From Plumapathes pennacea (taxonomy: Eukaryota > Cnidaria > Anthozoa > Antipatharia > Myriopathidae): DNA of 64,000 nt. The stretch covers positions 10,237,667 through 10,301,666 of the forward strand of contig OZ038465.1 in assembly GCA_964036295.1 (NCBI GenBank). Reading direction: 5' to 3'. The notes beneath the pieces were generated by a model, which was given only the letters and a program-made list of their open reading frames with translations, did no database searches and was not told the DNA's origin. Shown in pieces: positions 23,669 to 34,038 of the stretch (position 1 is its first letter; every line of letters starts with the position of its first letter). Both the position numbers and the translations under genes were made by a program.

Positions 23669-26600
23669 TAATTTGTAGCCAACATAGCTGAAAGAGTAAG
23701 AAATAAAAAGGGCCAAACTTGTTTTCGTGGAATTTGTATTTGCGAAAATAGGAAGATGCATGCTCACACTGGCGCCGCGCGCCCAATTTCCTGTCCTGTA
23801 AAAGCGCCAACAATTTTTGATTGGAAATCTCAATGTGCTTGTTGTGTTGTTTTAGAGCAGAATCGTTTCCATATATACTGTCAGTCGTGATTCCATTAGT
23901 AATGTTCAGTCTTAAAATACCTTGACAGGAGCCCTGTGTGTACGTGGTCTGACAGAGAACGCTGACTGCGGTGTCGTGTGCAAGACTGCGGTCTTGCTTG
24001 CCAGTGAACAGAGTATATTACTGACCCAAACAATAAGGTAAGGTTAATCAGCCTCTAGGGCCGTGTTAATGTGCATCAAGCCCGTTTACGCTGACGAAAT
24101 GATAACGACAAGAAAGTGAGCAAAATTGGCCCTTTGAAGTGGGTGATTTCACGCCACACTTGCAATATCTGCTTTCGTTCTGCTCGCTATCTGGGCGCAG
24201 TGTCTGTGCAGTGAGTGCCAGTGACAATATTTCATACTATTTTAAGGAACACAAAAGACAAAACCCATGCCGCCATTTTTGTGACATTGCGTCTTAAATA
24301 TCTCCTCTAATAAGTCACGGAACTTATAGAGAGAGGTTCAGATAAAATCAAAGATTAGTCGCCGGGCTGTGTTAAGTCGAACACTCTGATAGAGTAAAAC
24401 GCATATACATCGACAATCTAACACTAGTTTCTCGGCGTAAATGTACTAAACAAACAGGTTTTAGTTAAATGATTGAAATGTTAGTGGTATTACAACTATG
24501 AAGATGAAAGATCAAACATGATAATCCTTATAGGCAACCCGTATCAACCGTTGATCTTGTAGTCATGTTCGTCTAATCTATCTGCTCACTCGCAACATAT
24601 GCACGGCAAACAACCCAAAATCCAGGAATAAATAAGTTCATTAAGAATCACTGTTCCAGATAAGCTTTAGTAAACAAATGAAACCATAATTTCCAAGAAA
24701 ACGTGACGCCAATTTTCTCTTGACACCAATTGAACGGAGTTTGTTGCGCATGTCGCAGAGGAAGGGTAAAGTCTCAGTGAGTTATGATATTCGCTAAGAT
24801 TTTCTTCTAGGTGCAGTTATCTTAATTTGCAGATAACGATAGATATTGCCAGGCAGTTTGACATATTTTGGTGACAGAACCCTCTTTCCCTCCATGTTCT
24901 TAAGATATTAAACACTGAGTTTCTGGTGAAGAGTGCCATTTGCGCAAGCTTCTCAAGCAAGCACTCTTGAGCCACTAATCTCTATGGATGTTTGTCATTG
25001 TGGCTCTTTGTTCAAGGATGCTCCATTTTAGCAGCACGTTTGTTCAATCTTCGGCCACTAAATCCTCTTGGCACCAGTACGAGCACCCAGCTAAAAGAGC
25101 GTTTTGATGTGTGTACCCAATGAAAAACCAAAGTTATGTCCACAATTTCAATCTCTTTTTTGCAAATGGTGACTGTCCACTACCGACAGCTCGGGATGCT
25201 TGAATGTTAGGCAGTCTACCGAGAGATATTTGGAGCTGGAATCAATGCATGTTTAGAAACTTGTTAAATGCTGTTGTATCTCTGATTTTACAAAATACAC
25301 CGCACTCATTTCCAATATCACTTTCAGTAAAAGCAATGACCTCGATCACTGAGCACTGATGAAAGCGAAAGCCACAGGCGACGGTGATTTATTGGACGAA
25401 AGCCACCTTTACCAATGGGGTTTACTTCCTGTTACAGCATCAAGCAAGTTTACTGATATTGCTTGCCTTTTATACGTGCTCCAAGACGCCACCTGTAAGT
25501 GATCAAGATTTTTGTCATCTCACGCTGCAGTAAAGCTCATTATAAAAGCAACCCCGTGCGGCTAACGACACGCGTCTTGAACAGTTAGTGTAACGAAAGA
25601 ATAAAGCACGCCAAACAGCGCGCCTTATAGCTTTTTAGCCGCTCAGTTTAGTGACGTCCATAAACATGGCGCCGAACTTGGCGACACACGATCAGTATTC
25701 ACTTAGGCATATATCGGTTCAGTTAAGCACCGGCGGGCGTCACGGAGTCTATTCCATCAGCTCAACCATATATATTCTTATAAACAGGAAAACGTCTATA
25801 AATGGCAAAATCTTCATCACCTTCAAGTACTGCCGGTATCGATCAAAGACAGGGCCGTCTCGCGTTAGTCAGAGAACCGAGGCCATGCAGACATGTCTAA
25901 TTTGTTTCACCTGCTCGGGCTGATGCAGAACAAGCTTTTCAGCAGATTTCATTAGCTGTGTTTATTGACTGTGTATATTGGCTTTGTATTTCCGTTACAT
26001 GTGTGGTTAAACCATTGTTGAATTAACTTGTAAGTGGAAACTGTGTCCATAGGGCTGAAACACGAGCGCTGCATGCAGGATGTTACTTCAACGAACCGCG
26101 CGGTTCTCAGTCATATGAGCTTGTTATACCTGTTCGCGCCGTACTCTCTGATACTCTCTGACCGCTATCTCTTGGAGATAATGCTTGTTAACTGGTCAAG
26201 GTAAAGATAAGCTTTGGTCGGCCGATGGTTCATATCCTTTCGCCTTCGACACGTGCAGCTTGCTTGTATTAATACCCTTAGTCTCCGCATTCTGTCCATA
26301 GATAATAGTGTGAAAAACACCTTGTCACACGGCGAAACTGAACCGCGTCAAATCACTTGGCCTGTCCGTCATCATTATGTGCCCGACTGAGTAAATTTAA
26401 GACATGCATGGTGGATCCTTCAGTAGTATTTAAAAAGAAGTTTGCATTTACTCTAGTAAACCACCAAACTAGAAATTCAGTCCTATTTTTTGTGCCACTC
26501 TTGAACTTTCCAGCGTTTAAAATTACACGAAAATATTTCAAACTTATGTTCTTGGGCGAGTAGCTCTACAAACCACTTTGGACTACCACATTCTCGCCGA

Positions 26601-28010
26601 ATTCCTAAAACCGCAACAGTAAGTTGAAACATGCAGCTGTTCGACTATAGTTCACTACTAGCGACATGATTGCTATAACTATCAGCGCTGGTGAAACGTT
26701 CCGACATTACTGCAGCTAGACTGAAAAAGAAACAACTTTTTCTTGGCAAAGCTGACATTATTTGTGCCCTTAATACATAGTTCAATATCAAAAGGCAAGC
26801 TTTACGATATCAAGTACCCGAGTGAAGCTGTATATGGTACATTCAATGGCAAAGTGTTTCTCTGTTAATAGTACACCTGACGTCAACAGACATCTCACAA
26901 ATGACAAAGACAATATCCGTTTTACAAACTGATTGCGTACGGCAAATAACACTGCTGTGGGGCTACAAAAATTACTGATTCCTGAGAGAACTTCTGGGCA
27001 ATATCCTAATACTCCACATCGCCCACGCTTACTTGATACTCATTTTCGCCCATTCAACCGCCAACTTCCGAAAGGCCAACGTAGAGTATCACACAACGAA
27101 AAACACAATGATTCACTATGAATGCACTACTTTGTCACTAAATTTTACACTCACCACAACCCTCGAGGGCTGGTTGTAATTTTCAAATCGCTAACTCGTG
27201 TGCCGCTGAGCTGAGGAAAGCTCTGTTAGTTGTGACTTTTCAACTGTTATATGAGATATCGCAAAAGCTTCATAAATAAAGACATTTTTAAAAGTTACAG
27301 TACCAGTATTGGTACTCTTTCACTTGCTTGGAATAAAACCTGCTGTACCCCAACAAATGGGGCCTAAGAATAGCTAAATAAAGCGAGCAAATAATTATGG
27401 TGAATACACTACTGACAGCTCTGAATGATGGAGTGTCGGCACGGACAGTGCTTCTGTAGTCAACTACAAATGGCTTCTGAACTTCCGTTATTGGTCTTTT
27501 GCGCCACAATATCAACCTATCGTAGTGAGACATTTGTCTATTCAATTGGTGAAGAATTTTGCATGGCTCGCAAAGTTGTTGTGCTCGCTAGGTTGCTGTG
27601 CTCTACGCTTTTCGTCATAATATCAATTGAGAGGGTCTCTCTCTGTCACAGGAAACAGAAAACAGAAACAAAACCCCACTAATATTGTTTAGAGACACGA
27701 GTACAATAACTTTCGCACATCTATCTCTCTTATTCTCGCGTATGTCGTGTCTGTAACGGTAGGGTTTGTGTCATTGCCTGTCGGTGCACTCCGTTAATTA
27801 TACCACTGAGTGACAAAAAACTCCAACATTCCCGCATGCCTTCTTCGTATTCCCAGAATCGGTACTGTCGTTTGAAAAGCCCAAGTCACTCGAGTCAGTG
27901 AACGTTTGCACTTTGAACTTCATGGCGGCAAGACATTATTTGCTTGTTACGTGGGAGTTGGAGTGGCTTTTAAGTGCAGCTGAGATATTTGCATCCTCTG
28001 CCGGCCCCCA

Positions 28011-28135
28011 ATGGATTCCTTTGGTCTTGAGCACGTGGGTGGTGATTTCATTGATGAAACAGTTTTAATTAATCAAACTCACAACTGGCTAAACGAAAAA
28101 TTAGCCGAGATGGTGATGATGAGTGAATACCTCCG
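28011..28135 (+). CDS. Weak candidate first coding exon, unknown product
   Basis: An ATG at 28011 opens 41 codons of ordinary composition (starting MDSFGLEHVGGDFIDE) up to a possible donor, CCG|GTATGA. Read through, the frame stops at 28152. An ATGGCGGC word at 27922 resembles the YY1-type element of many broadly active promoters. I recognise no family and found no downstream exon. Chance remains a good explanation. Confidence 0.18.
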
Positions 28136-29410
28136 GTATGATAGATCATCGTAATTGCATCAGGAATGGTGACAACAGCACGATATGTGTATAGAGTCCT
28201 CTGAAATCAGTCAGTCCACTCGTTCTGTCTTCACGTCAGTCAGGATATTGTAAAGAACTCTCCAAGGGGACCCAGTATTCGCGCAGAAAGAACGCCGCCC
28301 AAAGTAGCGGACAGAGTGCATATACTGAACAGCACACACGTCAATCTCGGCGTTTTTAGAAAACGCTGTTGGACTTATAGTGTCTGAGTTACGTTTTGTG
28401 GCTTATTCTAGTCGCGCGACAGAAAATTACAGAAATTGGCAATGCGCGTTCAACACTACCTGCGTTCTCCAAAGCTGCTTTTAAAGAGAAAGTCTTTTTG
28501 ATCCTTACTGGAGCGCCCTTTCGGCTAACAGCACATCGCGTGTGAAATTGCCCAAAGAAGTATTATGTGATTGTATCATAGTTTGTCGCCTAAGCTGAAA
28601 TGAGGTCAATAGTTAACTCTTTGGTTACTCATTGCAACAAGACAACTAAAGATAAATGGTGAACATACTTGGGTCATCAGTGCTGATCCAAGGAGCTGTA
28701 GCAGGCGAGGTCGTCGTGTTCGTTGTCCAATCGATTGCCAGCCGGCCTTTTATGCGCTATAACACTAGATCACCTTACCAGATAGTGACTTGTGCTTAGA
28801 CTCTGATTGGTATTGATTGAACTATTTGTCTGTATTCTTTTGTTGCGCATTCAGCTCTTTTTCTGCTCGTCCACTCTCAGCTGCTGCTTTTGATTGACTG
28901 ACGCAAGTTCGTGCGCTCACCAAGGCCTTGTAGGGTCAACCCACGTTAGCTAATTGATAGATATAATTAAACCCATCAGTTGAGCATTCATGTTCACGCG
29001 GAGTTCTGAATGGGGGCTTCATTCACGAAAAGTGTGATTGGCATCGATGAAAATAGAAAAGGGTATTAATCAATCATATGTCGCGAATCGAGAATGTTCT
29101 TAATTACGCACACTAGCACTTGTCTGAATCACCAGGTTTTATAATACTCGAAGTTGTATGTTGTAAAGTGTATGTTGTTAAGTGCAGAGAATATTGCACG
29201 TGATCTCTTATTAATTGTCAGGAAGCTTGTGTCCTTTCTTAGTTTTTTTATTATTAGTTTTTTACTTTATTAATTTAATTTAACTTCTAAAGCACTTGCT
29301 TTAAGAGCAAATCCCTACTATAGCAATATAAGTACACAAGGATAAAGGTTCCAATATACATATTTATATACAGATACACAAAAAAAGGAAAAGAAGCTTT
29401 ATAGGCAACC

Positions 29411-29553
29411 CTAAAATTCAAGGTACACGTTTTGGTGTCGCATCGGCACTTCTAAGATTGGGCTCGTAGTATGATTGTCATTTTTATCCAACTCGTTCAA
29501 TGCGGCTTTTTCAGCCAAGGCAGGTTGGGGGACTTGGGAGTAACTTGGGAAGC
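29411..29553 (-). CDS. Weak candidate terminal coding exon, unknown product
   Basis: On the minus strand, a good acceptor (CATTTCTTTGCAG) precedes about 47 codons ending in QNVYLEF and a stop. The composition is protein-like (SYSQVPQPALAEKAALN then LDKNDNHTT). I could not find upstream exons or name a family. It might be a lost gene's tail, a retroelement remnant or chance. Confidence 0.18.
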
Positions 29554-29990
29554 GGCTTAGGCTGCAAAGAAATGTTTTGGTAAGCATGGCGAGTCCAAAA
29601 CGAGTCACTGAAACTTCATTATAGTCATAATTACATTACAAGTATAATCAAAGTGATTAAAACACAAACGGTTGTCCACAAAATGGTACAAATTGCGGGC
29701 AAATTGCTACAGATGAGTAAAGTTAGTATCAGAAAGAATCCAGCTAAACAAAAGACACCATAAGGGAGTGTAAGAAGCGGTAGAGCGAAAACAGAGGTCA
29801 AAGTTGAGGAGCCGAATCACTGGCAGATATCGATCGATTTTCGTGCACGGTTTGTCCTTCAACCATTAAATTGTACGCGTATGATTTTGGGGAGGTAACG
29901 AGAATTTCTTGATGAGTTTCTCGTCGTACATGTGCAATACCTCGACGTTGTCCCTAAGAAAGAGGACAGGAGGCGCTAGAGTGAGTCACA

Positions 29991-30188
29991 AACCTAAGTA
30001 GGACTACTGAAAACATAGGGGACGTTTTCATTTGAAAACGTGCCCTTTCCGATGCATTTTTGTCTTCCGTCTGCACTGAAAAGGTGACTTCTAAAAGGAG
30101 GTTTTTGAAAACGGTTCGCAAAGAGAGCCTTTGAAAACGATACATTTTCAAGTGAAAACGATTAATAGTGTACACGATGGGGCCTTAG
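29991..30188. mobile_element. Decayed MITE related to the element at 12909-13262
   Basis: The right end GATGGGGCCTTAG matches the terminus of the earlier element. The interior is rich in TTTGAAAACG words, as in that copy. The left terminus is poorly preserved. Confidence 0.5.
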
Positions 30189-31975
30189 TTTGGGGGAGGA
30201 ATCAATCCGAAGAACGCGTTTCCAAACGATCAAGCCAATCATTTGAATTTCTCTTCTCTAGTCCCAAGACACTTTGAAGAGTCGCAACCAGCAGCTTTAG
30301 TTGTTTAATCCATTTTTACCCCATGCTCTAAGATGTCCATTAACACTACAATGTAATCTATGTAATCTGGTTGCTTAGATAACGATTCTTAATTAGCTAA
30401 CCGAAACAAATATGACTTGCATGTTGAGGGAGTGACGTCGGCTTTGAGCCAAAGACAAAGTCTGCCCATTTATTGCTATGCAGAACACTTCACTGCGACA
30501 GCAGTGAGACCCCACACACAGTCCGTTAGCATGCTGTAAGCTACGGCATTGTCCAAAAGAGTTGATACTAAGAATGTTAAACATGGACCTTAATCATATC
30601 AATAGAAATTAAAGTGAATTAGATTAAAAGAGATTGGATTAGCTCAAATGATTCGCTGCCTAATTGGATTACACAGTGAGTGTGTGTATCAAGTGATAGA
30701 GCTTGGATGGTGGTGGTCTGTTTCTTCTTCTGCACTACACAGTTTGTATGCCATGTTCAATCATTTAATATCTGTTGACGTCTGGCGTTCAATATACCTT
30801 CGTTTTTTATTGAGCCATTTCGTGCTTCTTGCTGTTTTTCTTCCCCAATCATTTCGCGCTTTTTGCGTGTTTAATATTAATACACGTAAATCTAAAGATA
30901 TGATTCCAGCAGAGTATTTTGCCTTCAGGAGCATCTATAAAAACACTTTACATTCAGTTGAGTGCCATTCGCACTGGTTGTCGCTAAACATTATTAAAAC
31001 CGGACCGCAGCCGAGCGCAAGCAAGCTGCAAACCGTAATTAAAAGCAGTCCGAAGAGTCCAGCAAACGTTAGTTGCCATAGAGAAAGATTTTTTTCCTAT
31101 CGGCGTTGTGTCTGCAAGTGACTTAACCATATGTTGGGGCTGTGCGGCCTCCACTTCGAAGACACCGGGCCGATTGTTGGAGGCGGGCAAAGGCGTGGAG
31201 AGAAAACAGGGGACGGAGGAAAAGAGCTCTTTTCCTCCCTCCGCTTTTCTCCCCTCCCCCCTCCCCTCTGCTGCTTTTTGCCCGTGGCCTCACGATCTGT
31301 CCCTGGGTCTCCGAGGATGTGCGCCCTCGTGGTGGTGCTTGTCTATCTTGGATTCCCGTGCTCGATAATTCTGCTCGAGATCAGCGCCTAGTTGATCAAA
31401 GCCTGCTTTTCTTTGAACTAAACATTTTTTGTTATCTTTTGTCCTTATTTACGACGCCAGCATCCTTGAGTGTTTTGAGTGGAACGGGATGTTTAGTTGG
31501 TGTACTTCCACCTTGTAATTTCTTGGCTTAGTTATTTATGAACTAAGAGTGCAATAAACCAGTTACTCCTTGTAAAATGTTTAAATTTCCGAACATTGTA
31601 GAGTTTTCCCGAAAATATAGTCTAATGTGAATAGTTTTTTTAAGTCTTTTGCCGTTTCTCTCCTGTGACCTCTTCCAGTCCACTTTCACATAATCTTTAC
31701 ACTCTGACCTTCTACTGATAACTCAGTACTCAGACATATCCATATGACGTCAGTAACCGGGCCATAAACCCTCCGCTGGCTGAATATCAGTGACGTAACA
31801 ATACCGTCGAACATGACAAGGCATTGGAAAGTTCCTTGCGTCTTGTGAGCAGAGCACGGACCGCAACGTCATTGACACTAACGGACGTCATACAGTATTG
31901 GACTCGTCGTGTCAAGGTCACGATAACACGCGTGTCAGTTTTGCCATTAGTGAAAGATTAGTGAAGTTCCTTTAA

Positions 31976-32190
31976 TCCTTTCACTCTGAAGCTCAAAATG
32001 CAGATTCTTACAACCTTTTAAGCCGAAGAAAATGTATCAGTGATGTAATGAGAATTGAAGTTTTATTAGGTTTCACCCGAGCAAGGTATGAAAAGCCAAA
32101 CTCTCCTTACTCTATGATGTATTTTGAGTGAAAAACTGAAGGAGAAAGTTGGAGCTAATCACTCTTGGGGGTGAAAGGGGTAACTTCTCA
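31976..32190 (+). repeat. Dispersed repeat family B, copy 1
   Basis: It shares, in order, TTTCACTC, AGCTCAAAATGCAGA, CAACCTTTTAAG, GAAAATGTAT and AGTGATGTAATGAGAATT with copies at 53101-53262 and 60742-60955. The end reads GGGGGTGAAAGGGGTAA, roughly an inverted form of the start, so it is probably a non-autonomous DNA transposon. Confidence 0.7.
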
Positions 32191-32547
32191 ACCACCACCT
32201 TTTGAGCGCCGAAATCCTTGATCCGCCATTTTAGGGCCCCGAGATTCCATCCGACTCGTTTGAGAAGAAGAATCAGTTTTTTTGGCCTAAAAGTGCTACT
32301 TATATATATTTTTATCGATTTATTAGGTTTTACCGCGTTGGGAACACAACTTCAGTCTGGTATTTATACAAATTTCCCGGTGTAAAAAAGGGCACTGAAT
32401 TGGCTGAGAAGGCCTGAATAAGACTGGTCAGATGGACTCGCGCATTTGCAAAACCAGAACATATATTCTGATGGGTGGCAGAAGCGGATTGCTCATTCAC
32501 AATTAGTCCTCTATTCAAGCCACGATACAAAACGGCTCATGCCTGAT

Positions 32548-32738
32548 CAAACTGGTGTATCAACTAAGTGTTGATGAAGGTAATGGAACGCCGTAAAAGA
32601 GACAATATAGCTGACGTTTCGAGCGCTAGCCCTTCGTCAGAGCGAATGACGAAGGGCTAGCGCTCGAAACGTCAGCTATATTGTCTCTTTTACGGCATTC
32701 CATTACCCTCATCAACACTTAGTTGATACACCAGTTTG
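32548..32738. mobile_element. 191-bp near-perfect palindrome containing the repeat core
   Basis: The left arm runs from CAAACTGGTGTATCAACTAA to GCCCTTCGTCA. The right arm is its complement, ending TTAGTTGATACACCAGTTTG. The two arms match almost without mismatch around a tiny centre near 32643. Each arm carries the core GACGAAGGGCTAGC...GAAACGTCAGC seen at 12832 and 59621. Such symmetry indicates a recent head-to-head duplication or foldback element. Confidence 0.9.
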
Positions 32739-32862
32739 TCTTCCACCACGCCGACGCAGTCAACCTAGTTCTCTTAAGAACTGGTATTACATCACTCCCT
32801 GATCAGCCTGCGTTCGTTGACTGTCGACTTGCGTTAAGTACCCAAACGGTAATGAACTTACG

Positions 32863-33585
32863 CAAGAGAACATGAGGTAAGAGAACATATCCCTCATACA
32901 TGGGTCTCTTCCCATGATAATTATTTGAAATCTATTTTAAGAGAAAGTATTATTTTTAGACAAGTGGTCCGCTGTTGGCGCGTGATGTACGTGCATGTGA
33001 AAATCTCTCGAGCGTACAAAAGTCTCGTGCAACCAGACGTGAAAGTTCTTCGTATTTTTTTTTTTTTTTTTTTTTTTTATGTATTGTCCATTTTTTCCAG
33101 TATCTGCGCGCAGTTTTCTTGTAATACTTCCTCTCTCCTTTAATGTTTTCGAGTCGGAATTCCCTGCTCGATGGTCCAACGCAGTCGGAGGTGGTTACAC
33201 AGACAGGAAAGAAGTGCTGACGACCCCAGCGACCGATTTAATTTTGCAATGAACTCCAAGGCCCAAGCTACGAATATTTGTTTGCTAAGTTTGTCAAAGT
33301 GTTATCGTTTCCCGACAGCTTTTGCTTTGGCAAATTTTTCTTTCCATTCTTAGCTGGTAGCGATGCTCGAACTGTCTTAATAACTTCTGCACGTCTTTCA
33401 TGTGTCGGCACAAGCTTTATAATTTCATTTGCCAAAAGAAACTGAGTTTTTCACGAACATTCACATTACCTAAAGATGTGTCAGTGCAAGAGCTCGAGAG
33501 TCAGGTCTTAGCGCGCGGGGTCCTCGGCCAAGCTCGAGACAAGTTTAGCTCACGGAGATATGTTCTCTTACCTCATACTCTCTTG
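32863..33585. repeat. Inverted pair of about 30-bp repeats, 660 bp apart
   Basis: The segment at 32863-32892 (CAAGAGAACATGAGGTAAGA...) recurs in inverted orientation at 33554-33585 with two mismatches over 30 bases. These may be termini of an uncharacterised element. The enclosed stretch has a T run at about 33055-33080 and no transposase. Confidence 0.5.
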
Positions 33586-33867
33586 ACTTGCGTCAACTAT
33601 GTGCACATTTGAGCTTGGCACAACTGGTCGATCCAACTCACTTTTGTACGGGAAGAATACAAAACATCTCAAAACTTCACCATCACGTTGGATTATAAAA
33701 ACTGACAATGGTCGCACAGTTGTTAAATCTGCTACGTGTGAAAAATCCAGCTAATTTTTTTCAATAACAAAGTTACTGCAATCACGTAAATTAAAAATTT
33801 TTCCTTGTCCGCTCAAAGCAAGTGAACTTGATTTCATTGTGTTCGTGCACTGGGGCACGCAACCGTA

Positions 33868-33963
33868 ACCGGAAGCGGAAATACGTAACTAACCCGCAGA
33901 AGTCGTGTAACCAGGCCTTTTTGAAATAAGATACAGGCGATCACGCTGCGTCAGTCTGACTCA
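33868..33963 (+). promoter_or_regulatory. Likely proximal promoter of SLC25A10
   Basis: ACCGGAAG (ETS-type) at 33868 and TGACTCA (AP-1/CNC-type) at 33957 lie within 171 bp of the first SLC25A10 start codon. There is no TATA box, as expected for a broadly expressed mitochondrial carrier. Function is inferred from motif and position. Confidence 0.35.
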
Positions 33964-34038
33964 AAGGCAAATGATTAATAACGCAAAACACCACAGCTTC
34001 CGAGTGTTGCAGATCGCCCCGGCTGGTTTTAGACAAGC

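Larger units (their letters stand above)
17368..34038. other. Long region without a recognisable gene
   Basis: About 16.7 kb separates noggin-2 from the dicarboxylate carrier. I find no domain-bearing frame. The 113-codon frame at 18225-18566 has no family I recognise. Contents that can be supported are a tandem 177-bp repeat (23140-23668), a decayed MITE (about 29991-30188), dispersed repeats, a palindrome (32548-32738), an inverted repeat pair (32863-32892 and 33554-33585), and two weak candidate exons. The sequence upstream of noggin-2 is a natural place for its regulatory elements, but I cannot point to one. Confidence 0.6.

Noticed and set aside
30648..31121. 157-codon frame on the plus strand
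   Set aside because: The composition is irregular, the second half looks like repeat-derived sequence, and there is no domain.
31131..31531. Three overlapping 86-129-codon frames in a GC-rich patch
   Set aside because: All three frames are open together because of a pyrimidine/purine-biased, partly palindromic patch (CCTCCCTCCGC and GGACGGAGGAAAAG). This is a composition artefact.
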